DNA of 58,435 bases, taken from positions 1-58,435 of the IMG/VR virus record IMGVR_UViG_3300048549_000383. One strand, given 5' to 3'. The position numbers were made by a program, and so were the translations under genes. The stretch is from a virus. This document shows, one piece after another, positions 1 through 5,998 of this stretch; position 1 is the stretch's first letter; each line of letters opens with the position of its first letter. Below the pieces are notes generated by a model, which was not told where the DNA came from, ran no database searches, and saw nothing but the letters and a program-made list of their open reading frames with translations.

Positions 1-1195
1 CTCTACCTCTCATGGCACACATCAGTAAGTTATCATACTCTAAATCAAACTGTAAAATGTCTGCTACCTGTCCACCAATATCATTGACCTCACAGAGCAC
101 GTAGGCGTGGTTGTATGCTGTCGCAACCTGATGTATGATGTTTGGGAACAATAAAGGTTTAATAGTATTATTTCTATACTTACCTACCATCTTATATGGT
201 ATTGTGGTAGTGTCGATGATTGTAAATGCTGAGTAATCTTTACTTACTCCACGCGCTACGTCAACTGTAATTACATATTGATGTTCTTCTTGCGCTGCTT
301 CAAATATATCTAAACCTTTGTTCCTTTGGATAGGTTCATCGTACACCATGGTACGAAGTTTAGAAGCAGAGATAAGTGTATCAACAGATCCTAGGAACTC
401 ACATTCAAACTCAACTCGGAACTGTTCCTCTGATGTGTTCTTAATCGTTTGTTCTTTCCAGTGATCATCTCTTCCTGGAACTTCTGACCAGTGAACTTCT
501 GTGGTTGTGTATTCGTTCTTACCCCTCTCAGCATCATGCCAGAGTTTGTAGAACATATTCATCCCGTGTGGGGTGGAGATGATAATTACCTTTGTGCTTT
601 TACCAGAAGATATAGTAGGATAGACAGATGAAAAGAACTGATCAGCAATGTGGTTCGGAATAAACGCGAATTCGTCCAGAAAAATGACATTAAAAGACAT
701 GCCCCTAACGGCGCTAGCCGAAGTAGAAGCAGCCATAATTTTAGATCCGTTCTCCAATTCCAGACTCCCCCTATTCCACTGGGAGATACCTTGCTGCATC
801 CATTTGGGGAGGTTTTCATAACTTAGTTGTAATCGTTGTAGCATCTCACGAGCAGTCGCTGCTTTGTTAGCAAGGATCGCTACATTCACATTATCATTAA
901 ACAGCACATACCACAGCAGGTATGAGGTAACGATGGTAGACTTACCTGACTGCCGTGGTAGTTTTGCAATATTAAATCGTTCAGCATGGAACTTCCTGGT
1001 CATGTCCTCCTGGAAGTCATACATGGTAAAGGGGATCAGACCTTTGTCAAGTGAGATGATCTTGATATATTCTTTGATAAAATATACAGGATCTTTACTA
1101 CACTTTACATATTCTTCAACCTGATCTGGTGTAAATGCCTGAGAGACATTTGCTTTTTTTAGATTAGGATTACCAAGATAGATCTGATCGCTCAT
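1..1195 (-). CDS. gp17: Terminase large subunit (gp17-like), C-terminus beyond window
   Basis: This is the ATPase-nuclease motor that pumps viral DNA into the prohead and cuts the concatemer. I translated it by hand from the ATG at 1195; 398 complete codons are present and the frame is still open at base 1. Visible motifs are a Walker A-like PRQSGKST (about residues 80-87), a Walker B VIFLDEF (170-176) and ISTPHG (207-211), the coupling-type motif. The first nuclease-domain acidic residue is D312 in ITVDVARG, and a second acid lies in CEVNDIGG (about 368-375). T4 gp17 is 610 residues, so roughly the last third lies outside the window. The start is one base after the stop of the nuclease gene, with GGTGGA about 9 bases upstream as ribosome site. 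In T4 gene 16 directly precedes gene 17; here about 14 genes lie between them. Confidence 0.97.
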   Translation of the reverse strand, partial: MSDQIYLGNPNLKKANVSQAFTPDQVEEYVKCSKDPVYFIKEYIKIISLDKGLIPFTMYDFQEDMTRKFHAERFNIAKLPRQSGKSTIVTSYLLWYVLFNDNVNVAILANKAATAREMLQRLQLSYENLPKWMQQGISQWNRGSLELENGSKIMAASTSASAVRGMSFNVIFLDEFAFIPNHIADQFFSSVYPTISSGKSTKVIIISTPHGMNMFYKLWHDAERGKNEYTTTEVHWSEVPGRDDHWKEQTIKNTSEEQFRVEFECEFLGSVDTLISASKLRTMVYDEPIQRNKGLDIFEAAQEEHQYVITVDVARGVSKDYSAFTIIDTTTIPYKMVGKYRNNTIKPLLFPNIIHQVATAYNHAYVLCEVNDIGGQVADILQFDLEYDNLLMCAMRGR

Positions 1196-1196
1196 T

Positions 1197-1658
1197 TCAT
1201 TCCACCAATGTGCCGTGTGCTCTACGAATCTCTTTTAGTTTTTCCAGATTCATATCCTTGGTGCCACCATCGTATGCGTGAGCATATCCTTCTTCAATCA
1301 TTTGCTCGTTAAGGGACACAGTTCCGTCCCCAATGTAAAGCCAACCCAGAAGACGCCCGTATTTGCCAGTGCCACCAACAAGTTCAGTCCTAACAGACAA
1401 CTCATCATCACCAGCCAAAGTACCTTCGAGTTTTTCTTTGAGCCAGTTGGTTGCGTCGATTCCAAGAGCCTTCTCCTCTAAGTTTCTCGTTCTTTTCTCT
1501 GGTGTATCAACGCCTGCAACTCTAACTCTTTCTTTCTTGTATAAATCAAACCCGAGGTCAATAGTGACATCGATAGTATCACCATCAAGAACACGATTGA
1601 TCTCCGTCACTCGGAAGTTGTAACAACTCTTCCGACTTGGGGGTGTCATTGCTGCCAT
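1197..1658 (-). CDS. Staphylococcal-nuclease-like (thermonuclease) protein
   Basis: A predicted 153-residue, calcium-dependent SNase-family nuclease cutting DNA or RNA. The active-site set of the family is complete: D27 in LDGDTIDV, R46 and D51-T52-P53-E54 in VRVAGVDTPE, and R102 in KYGRLLGW, corresponding to D21, R35, D40, E43 and R87 of the staphylococcal enzyme. No signal peptide is seen, so it probably acts in the infected cell. The ATG at 1658 has GGAG 7 bases upstream; a second ATG three codons later is a weaker choice. The 5' end overlaps the preceding membrane-protein gene by 74 bases. Its role is unknown; host nucleic-acid degradation or a packaging-related job are inferences from family and position beside gp17. 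Confidence 0.88.
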   Translation of the reverse strand: MAAMTPPSRKSCYNFRVTEINRVLDGDTIDVTIDLGFDLYKKERVRVAGVDTPEKRTRNLEEKALGIDATNWLKEKLEGTLAGDDELSVRTELVGGTGKYGRLLGWLYIGDGTVSLNEQMIEEGYAHAYDGGTKDMNLEKLKEIRRAHGTLVE

Positions 1659-1794
1659 CTTCTAACTCCGCAAATGCTTCTCTTAGTATGTATACAACTA
1701 CGAACACTGCACCACCAACTGCCAGCATCACCATAATGATTACTGACCACACAGGATCGTTAGCATTATCAAGAGGACGCAATAGTAAATTCAT
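1585..1794 (-). CDS. Small single-pass membrane protein (69 aa)
   Basis: The protein has a short polar N-terminus, one strong transmembrane segment (VWSVIIMVMLAVGGAVFVVVYI, about residues 15-36, hydrophobic throughout) and an acidic cytoplasmic-type tail. I do not recognise a family. Its start overlaps the stop of the upstream 25-residue gene as ATGA, and its last 74 bases overlap the nuclease gene in another frame. That long overlap is the main reason for doubt, but the clean membrane segment and the translational coupling support it. It could be a membrane-acting accessory protein; no function can be assigned. Confidence 0.6.
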   Translation of the reverse strand: MNLLLRPLDNANDPVWSVIIMVMLAVGGAVFVVVYILREAFAELEDGSNDTPKSEELLQLPSDGDQSCS

Positions 1795-1868
1795 TTCTTA
1801 ACAGGCCAAGTAAGTTCCATTCCTATCGTGAGTAGCAAAACAAATCCAAACACAAATACAGCACTCAT
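1791..1868 (-). CDS. Very short membrane peptide (25 aa)
   Basis: ATG at 1868, stop TGA at 1793-1791. The peptide begins MSAVFVFGFVLLLTIGMEL and ends with a Lys-Lys, so it is essentially one transmembrane helix with a positive end. It overlaps the upstream 58-residue gene (ATGA at 1868-1865) and the downstream 69-residue gene (ATGA at 1794-1791), so it fills the gap between them exactly in a coupled chain. No ribosome site is obvious, which fits translational coupling. Function unknown. Confidence 0.55.
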   Translation of the reverse strand: MSAVFVFGFVLLLTIGMELTWPVKK

Positions 1869-2041
1869 GATTTAGGTTCGCAATATTCACTAGGTACTAA
1901 TTGATATGCCATCTTGTCTCGCAACTGATTGACACGATCTTCATTGTATTGTTTGAAGTTGCCACGCTTCTCTACTTTCTTATAGTAGTGTAGCGCATTG
2001 AGGATGATAGCGTAGTCCTCCATATCTAATTCAAATTTCAT
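1865..2041 (-). CDS. Small charged protein (58 aa), unknown function
   Basis: ATG at 2041, stop TGA at 1867-1865. The protein starts MKFELDMEDYAIILNALHYY and is predicted mostly helical, with a basic middle (KKVEKRGNFKQY) and no membrane segment. It overlaps both neighbours by four bases (ATGA), a strong sign of a real gene in a translationally coupled series. Small helical proteins of this kind are common among cyanophage genes; I cannot name a function. Confidence 0.65.
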   Translation of the reverse strand: MKFELDMEDYAIILNALHYYKKVEKRGNFKQYNEDRVNQLRDKMAYQLVPSEYCEPKS

Positions 2042-2235
2042 AAATTTTCAAACCTGTCTTCTAGAATAATACGATAGAGAGAATCTCTCAAATAATATAA
2101 GTGTTCTTGCTGCATTGGTTCACCGCCTGCCCACATCCTAAGACGTTCGCAGACACAATCATGTAGAGCATATACATCTGCTATTCTGAGTGATACTTGA
2201 TAGTCATAACTGTGTTCCTCTTCTTCGTGTTCCAT
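2038..2235 (-). CDS. Small acidic protein (65 aa), unknown function
   Basis: The sequence begins MEHEEEEHSYDYQVSLRI and contains VYALHDCVCERLRMW, giving two cysteines close together. It is probably a small helical protein without a membrane segment. The start lies inside the end of the 6-phosphogluconate-dehydrogenase-like gene (32-base overlap), and its stop overlaps the next gene as ATGA. Function unknown. Confidence 0.65.
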   Translation of the reverse strand: MEHEEEEHSYDYQVSLRIADVYALHDCVCERLRMWAGGEPMQQEHLYYLRDSLYRIILEDRFENL

Positions 2236-2665
2236 TTAGTGAGAGAATGCTAAGGACATTTTGACAAGAAAGGATCGCATACTTATGACCGTAAAGGCCA
2301 CCATGGATATAACTTACTCCTAGTTTTTCAGCGTATGTTTTTCTATCTACACCATAATTATGATCTGTGTAATCAATAATTACATCGCTAGGATCGCAAT
2401 GTAATACTAACTCATCGAATGAGTTATCTGTTAGTATATAAACACCTGGTTTTTCACCTACACTAATATGTATATTTGTATCAAACTTGATTTTATTTCT
2501 TAGTAGTTCTAATGATGTAACGTAACCAGTTAGATTGCCTTGTTCATATACTTCATCTTGTATGGGACGGTCTGTGTGATAACTATAAACTTCAACATCA
2601 TTATCAATTAGTTGCTTACATATATTCTGACCCAACTTACCCAAACCTACTAATCCAACTCTCAC
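2204..2665 (-). CDS. 6-phosphogluconate-dehydrogenase-like NAD(P)-binding fragment
   Basis: The 153-residue protein starts with a Rossmann dinucleotide-binding motif (VGLVGLGKLGQNI, near residues 3-15). Further on, SDVIIDYTDHNYGVDRKTYA followed by GVSYIHGG resembles the family segment 'D-x-V-I-D-x-x-N-S-N-Y' leading to the substrate-loop glycines of 6-phosphogluconate dehydrogenase and 3-hydroxyisobutyrate dehydrogenase relatives. Full enzymes are about 300-480 residues, so the helical C-terminal domain with the catalytic lysine is missing. The start is a GTG at 2665 overlapping the upstream stop (GTGA). Full gnd genes are known metabolic genes of cyanophages; this is either a degraded remnant or a reduced binding protein. 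The last ~15 residues (RRRGT) may be out of the original frame. Confidence 0.7.
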   Translation of the reverse strand: MRVGLVGLGKLGQNICKQLIDNDVEVYSYHTDRPIQDEVYEQGNLTGYVTSLELLRNKIKFDTNIHISVGEKPGVYILTDNSFDELVLHCDPSDVIIDYTDHNYGVDRKTYAEKLGVSYIHGGLYGHKYAILSCQNVLSILSLNGTRRRGTQL

Positions 2666-2823
2666 TTGTGACTCCTATGAAATGGTTCCCAATGTTGCCA
2701 CCCATAAGTATGTACTGCCCACATACCAATAATGGGAACGAAGACCAGGCACCATGCCAATAGTCCACATCCCCATGGGTTATTTAATACTGTTCCACAG
2801 AACCTAGCAAACTGCAACATCAT
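2662..2823 (-). CDS. Small membrane protein (53 aa)
   Basis: Starts with two ATG codons at 2823 and 2820, stop TGA at 2664-2662. The middle (CGLLAWCLVFVPIIGMWAV) is one transmembrane segment, followed by a His/Trp-rich tail (YGWQHWEPFHRSHK). It overlaps the upstream gene by ATGA and the downstream dehydrogenase-like gene by GTGA. No family recognised. An envelope or lysis-related role is possible for such a peptide but nothing here proves it. Confidence 0.6.
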   Translation of the reverse strand: MMLQFARFCGTVLNNPWGCGLLAWCLVFVPIIGMWAVHTYGWQHWEPFHRSHK

Positions 2824-2939
2824 TGATCTTGCTCGCGAAGTTCTTGAATTCTAGCACGAAGAGATAGCATAAGCATTTGATGTTCTTCGCGCTCCTTTTG
2901 TGTCAGAGGACCAACACGTTTATTCAGCCTCGAATTCAT
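2820..2939 (-). CDS. Very short charged protein (39 aa)
   Basis: ATG at 2939, stop TGA at 2822-2820. The peptide starts MNSRLNKRVGPLTQKEREEH and continues as a charged helix (ARIQELREQDQ), probably a short coiled coil. It begins inside the end of the zinc-ribbon gene (20-base overlap) and ends with an ATGA overlap with the membrane-protein gene. Its place in the coupled chain is the main support. Function unknown. Confidence 0.5.
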   Translation of the reverse strand: MNSRLNKRVGPLTQKEREEHQMLMLSLRARIQELREQDQ

Positions 2940-3189
2940 CACGCTTCTCTCTATCTAACTTATGTATAGTCGCAAATCTATCCTCCCACGTATCACCACC
3001 TTCTATACCTCGTATGGGATTGATGCAAGTTTGATCTGCTAGGGTATTACATACCAAACCTGCCAGGTCTAGTTCACTACCCATAGCACCTGTGTTCCAA
3101 CGGTGTTGACCGTTGATCCAAGTAGCACCACATTTAGGACATTCCTTTCTCTCAATTTTGAGATCCGACAGTTCCTTATCGTTGGTCAT
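2920..3189 (-). CDS. Small zinc-ribbon-like protein (89 aa)
   Basis: The protein has a CPKCGATWINGQHRW segment (about residues 17-31) with a further cysteine in VCNTL and one in QTCINP, so it could bind one zinc ion through a CxxC and later Cys or His residues. The C-terminus is acidic and helical. It overlaps the upstream membrane-protein gene by 14 bases. Such zinc-ribbon proteins in phages often contact nucleic acid or other proteins, but no specific function can be assigned here. Confidence 0.7.
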   Translation of the reverse strand: MTNDKELSDLKIERKECPKCGATWINGQHRWNTGAMGSELDLAGLVCNTLADQTCINPIRGIEGGDTWEDRFATIHKLDREKRDEFEAE

Positions 3190-3397
3190 CTTTAATTTCC
3201 TTAATTAGTTTTGAGTAGTCCCCGAGATCTTTGCTTAACTGACGCCTTACCCTTTGTTTTAAGAAATATAATTTTAGTTTAACAAAACTGTATCTAATAT
3301 GGATGTCAACGAAAGCAAAGAGACGCATGGTTTCTTCGGTGCCAGCATAACATATGAGACAAACTATGGCACCGAATATAATATAGAATCCTAACAT
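3176..3397 (-). CDS. Small membrane-anchored basic protein (73 aa)
   Basis: An N-terminal transmembrane segment (MLGFYIIFGAIVCLICYAG) is followed by a basic, helical cytoplasmic-type domain (KLKLYFLKQRVRRQLSKDL). I chose the ATG at 3397; a GTG two codons earlier (3403) is also possible. The start overlaps the stop of the 161-residue gene, and the end overlaps the zinc-ribbon gene by 14 bases. No family recognised. The topology, anchor plus basic tail, is all that can be said. Confidence 0.65.
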   Translation of the reverse strand: MLGFYIIFGAIVCLICYAGTEETMRLFAFVDIHIRYSFVKLKLYFLKQRVRRQLSKDLGDYSKLIKEIKDDQR

Positions 3398-3876
3398 TTC
3401 CACTTTCTTAACGCCAATGCTTTGCGAGTTGGGCGTCCCTTCTCGTCCTTCATAGGACCTTTGTTGCCACCCATACGAGCACAGAATGATCTCTTACGAG
3501 GACCACCCTCAGGTTGGGGTGCTTTCAGATCAGAACCAGGATTCTCACGTTCATAAGACTTGCGTCCTTTCTCGTTCAATCCACCTTCTTTGTTCTTACC
3601 TTCCTTACGCTGCCATGCACTTTCTTTCATGCTCATGTCCTGAGACGCATCCTTCTTCTGCACTGACTTCATTTGCAGTTGCAGTTTCTGACGATTAAGC
3701 ATGAGTTGCTTTCTTTGAAGTTGCATCTTCTTATTAGAAGTAGCATCTTCTTTCACTGTCTTCTCTGCCTTCTTTTGATCACAGGTTTTTTGAACACAAG
3801 ACCCACACTTGTTACAGTAACTAGTTCCTTCGGGACAATTCTTTGCCTCGAAAATGTATTCTTTAAAACTGATCAT
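3391..3876 (-). CDS. Lysine-rich DUF6321-like protein with capsid-targeting-like leader
   Basis: The N-terminus MISFKEYIFEAK closely resembles the T4 internal-protein leader M-K-T-Y-Q-E-F-I-A-E-A, which directs proteins into the prohead and is cut after the last E by protease gp21. Next come five cysteines (C14, C21, C24, C27, C32) that could bind metal. A basic Gln/Lys helix follows (about residues 48-75), then a C-terminal part (SAWQRKEGKNKEGGLNEKG and ENPGSDLKAP, ending RKALALRKWKC) that I recognise as DUF6321-like, a family seen in marine phages. A role as a packaged, DNA-associated internal head protein is inference from the leader, the high positive charge and the position between the two terminase genes. 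Confidence 0.75.
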   Translation of the reverse strand: MISFKEYIFEAKNCPEGTSYCNKCGSCVQKTCDQKKAEKTVKEDATSNKKMQLQRKQLMLNRQKLQLQMKSVQKKDASQDMSMKESAWQRKEGKNKEGGLNEKGRKSYERENPGSDLKAPQPEGGPRKRSFCARMGGNKGPMKDEKGRPTRKALALRKWKC

Positions 3877-3998
3877 GGTCTTTTAGGGCAGTTTGCTTCA
3901 TGCTTTTCCATCCAAGTCTTAGGACGTTGGTGGTTTCTTGGGGATGTCAATCCACAATAAGGGCACTTGTACGTGCCATTATCTAATTTTTCAGCCAT
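3873..3998 (-). CDS. Tiny zinc-finger protein (41 aa)
   Basis: ATG at 3998, stop TGA at 3875-3873. It contains YKCPYCGLTSPRN and later WMEKHEANC, which gives a CxxC...HxxxC zinc finger spanning about residues 12-37. That is nearly the whole protein. A longer reading frame upstream of this ATG exists but runs out of frame through the 416-residue gene and is not credible. The start overlaps that gene by 8 bases and the end overlaps the next start as ATGA. C2HC fingers of this size in phages may bind nucleic acid or bridge proteins; no function is proven. Confidence 0.75.
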   Translation of the reverse strand: MAEKLDNGTYKCPYCGLTSPRNHQRPKTWMEKHEANCPKRP

Positions 3999-5241
3999 GA
4001 TCACTAGCCTCAATACAGAACTCTTTGTAGGACTTGCCTTCTTTCTTGATACCACCGATCTTATCAACCAGTTTACCAAGTGCCTTACCAACCTTGTCGC
4101 GCTTACGCTCCTTAGGTGCTTGACCTGATCCAGTCTTAGCACCTTTCGCTGCTAATCTGCTAGCAGCAGTACCAGACTTTGCTGCCTTCTGACGCTTGGA
4201 ATAGTCCATGTAGGACTCACCATCTTTCAGTTTCTTAGGATCTGCCTTTGGTTTAGATGCAGCAGCACTATCCTCACGGGCACGAGCATTAGCACCAGGA
4301 CCACCCAGTTTCTTATCCTTCTCAGGATCTGGATGCCACATGTCAGCACGTTCCACTTTCAGAGTAGCAGGATAATCCTTATCACCCTTCTTAGCAGGTT
4401 TCTCACCACGCTTACGCTTGGCGTGAATGTTTGCCCACAGACCTTTCTTCTCTACAATCTCATTCTTCTCATCGTTGATAGCATGTTCATGCATCTCAGA
4501 TACCAAAGTAGTGAGAAGTTCGACAGGTACATTTTGCTCTACACCATGCTCAAAGAGAATATCATAGTGAGTGATGTTACCTTGCTCATCTAGTGTATGC
4601 ATCTCAGAGATACACTCACCAACACCCCACTCAGCATGTTCAATTTTCTTTGAACAATCGTGAGTCACCATGTAACCTTTGTCCTTACAGTGAGAGCATC
4701 CTTTACCCCCACATTCTTTGCACTTTTTCTTACCTTCAACGATTACTCCTTCACTCTTCAAGCGTGCAGCACGCTTAGCCTTTGCCTTAGCAAGGATTCT
4801 TGCACGAGCATCATCTTGATCCTTCTTAGGGATAGGAGTTACAGCACCAACCTTCTGATCAACATCACCAGGGGCATAACCCTCAGTCTTAGTTGCTTTC
4901 TTTCTGCGATTCATTTCCTTTGTCACTCTCTTCAACATGAATTGATTAGATGGGAGACTCTGGTCAGCACCACTGACTTGCTTATGCAACGCTGCCAGTT
5001 TCTCATCTGACTGCTTGCCCATCTTGGCGTCTTCTTTGATAGCACCTTTACCATGCTTGGCACGGATATCTGCTTTCACTTTTTCAAGTGCAGACATACC
5101 ATCATATTTTTTACCAGGTTTCTTACCCCATGTATTGGGTTTGCCAGGTGCTTTGTTATAACGGTTGTTGCCATCAACACCGCCGCGCTCCATGCGTCTG
5201 TCTTTAAGACGATCTGATTCTTCTTCTTTGAAAAAATTCAT
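3991..5241 (-). CDS. Lysine-rich protein with DnaJ-type zinc centre and C-terminal CTS-like motif
   Basis: The 416-residue protein is highly charged and low in hydrophobic residues. Residues 174-189 (CKECGGKGCSHCKDKG) match the CxxCxGxGxC repeat of DnaJ zinc centres. Residues 266-286 hold GLWANIHAKRKRGEKPAKKG, a basic motif common in phage structural and internal proteins. The last residues, GKSYKEFCIEAS (402-412), look like the T4 capsid-targeting leader but stand at the C-terminus. GAIKED (67-71) and GVIVEG (165-170) fit the I-x-E cleavage rule of the T4 prohead protease. I infer a scaffold-internal or DNA-condensing head protein; a non-virion regulator remains possible. It is followed within 8 bases by the zinc-finger gene. 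Confidence 0.8.
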   Translation of the reverse strand: MNFFKEEESDRLKDRRMERGGVDGNNRYNKAPGKPNTWGKKPGKKYDGMSALEKVKADIRAKHGKGAIKEDAKMGKQSDEKLAALHKQVSGADQSLPSNQFMLKRVTKEMNRRKKATKTEGYAPGDVDQKVGAVTPIPKKDQDDARARILAKAKAKRAARLKSEGVIVEGKKKCKECGGKGCSHCKDKGYMVTHDCSKKIEHAEWGVGECISEMHTLDEQGNITHYDILFEHGVEQNVPVELLTTLVSEMHEHAINDEKNEIVEKKGLWANIHAKRKRGEKPAKKGDKDYPATLKVERADMWHPDPEKDKKLGGPGANARAREDSAAASKPKADPKKLKDGESYMDYSKRQKAAKSGTAASRLAAKGAKTGSGQAPKERKRDKVGKALGKLVDKIGGIKKEGKSYKEFCIEASDHG

Positions 5242-5242
5242 G

Positions 5243-5524
5243 TTACTGACGTGCTACTTTTGTACATTTCAGACCAGCGCCATCGATGGTTTCGAGTGGA
5301 TCTTTTTCCAAGTAGACAACACCACCCGCCTCAACACTGGCATTACGTGATCCAAGAGCGACATACTTAGTGCCGTCTCCACGCTCAGTTACAACAGGAC
5401 CATCGTCAATAACTAAGACGATGGTGGCGGCAGTGTCATTGACAACACGAACAGCGGTCGCCTTACCCAGATTGGTTGCTGCACTGAGGGTTACCTCAGT
5501 AGCCAGTACACGAACTCTATCCAT
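5243..5524 (-). CDS. Conserved small beta-rich protein (93 aa)
   Basis: Starts MDRVRVLATEVTLSAATNL and consists of alternating short hydrophobic strands with Gly/Asp turns (ATIVLVIDDGPVVTERG, VALGSRNASVEAGGVVYLEK). That is the pattern of a small beta-sandwich such as a head-decoration or tail protein. No membrane segment or cysteine cluster except one Cys near the end. A GATAAATA late-type promoter lies 26 bases upstream, so the protein is likely made late and is probably part of the virion. The exact role is unknown. It is two bases upstream of the 416-residue gene. Confidence 0.7.
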   Translation of the reverse strand: MDRVRVLATEVTLSAATNLGKATAVRVVNDTAATIVLVIDDGPVVTERGDGTKYVALGSRNASVEAGGVVYLEKDPLETIDGAGLKCTKVARQ

Positions 5525-5548
5525 GGTTATACTACTTGGTTGTTTTTA

Positions 5549-5998
5549 TTATTTATCTTGCTGCGCTTTTAGAAACTTGGCAAGATCTGCTGTGCTACCT
5601 ACAAACATAGTATTGTTTGTTGTGGTAACTTCTTTGGTTTTAGTTGGTGCTTCAATGTCATTGACCTTCTTTTGTAGATCAATTAGTTTGTCAGCAACAT
5701 CACCCACATGTTTAATCAACTGTCCAGCAACTTCAAATGCTCTTGGTTGATCTGACTCTTGTGCTAATTCAAGGATGCCATCAACTGCCTCTTGACCTTT
5801 CTCGATCAGAGAGTAAAGATTCCCACGAGTATACTCATAGTCTTTCTTTAATTGTTCTTTGGTGGAAGTAGTTACTTCTACCTCAGTAACAGGTGTTGGT
5901 GTTGCATCTTTGACGATTTCAGTTTTGACATCGAGAGCATCCTCAATGCCATCATACTTACTCGTCTGCGCCTGTGGTTGGGTTTCGTGAGAGTCCAT
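5549..5998 (-). CDS. gp16: Terminase small subunit (gp16-like)
   Basis: A 149-residue, largely helical protein of the size of T4 gp16 (164 residues), placed directly after gp15 as in T4. The core (TSTKEQLKKDYEYTRGNLYS, then IEKGQEAVDGILELAQESDQ and AFEVAGQLIKHVGDVADKLI) predicts long coiled helices, as in the oligomerising core of gp16. The C-terminus (MFVGSTADLAKFLKAQQDK) matches the kind of ending seen in cyanophage gp16. It recognises or marks DNA and activates the gp17 motor. I chose the ATG at 5998 (MDSHETQPQ); an earlier in-frame ATG at 6049 lies deeper inside gp15. The gene overlaps the end of gp15 by 41 bases. Assignment rests on position plus fold pattern. Confidence 0.8.
   Translation of the reverse strand: MDSHETQPQAQTSKYDGIEDALDVKTEIVKDATPTPVTEVEVTTSTKEQLKKDYEYTRGNLYSLIEKGQEAVDGILELAQESDQPRAFEVAGQLIKHVGDVADKLIDLQKKVNDIEAPTKTKEVTTTNNTMFVGSTADLAKFLKAQQDK
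5550..5557 (-). promoter_or_regulatory. Late-type promoter GATAAATA
   Basis: The minus strand reads GATAAATA at 5557-5550, one base off the T4 late consensus TATAAATA recognised by the late sigma factor gp55. It overlaps the last codons of gp16 and lies 26 bases upstream of the 93-residue gene, so it would start a transcript for the gp16-gp17 island. Confidence 0.5.

Noticed and set aside
586-819. Separate 77-codon gene inside the terminase
   Set aside because: It is an alternative frame within the coding region that holds the gp17 Walker B motif, which is clearly the real gene.
3999-4142. N-terminal extension of the small zinc-finger gene to 4142
   Set aside because: The added residues (MLRLDQVKHLRSVSATR...) run in another frame through the 416-residue gene and show no domain; the ATG at 3998 begins the compact zinc finger.
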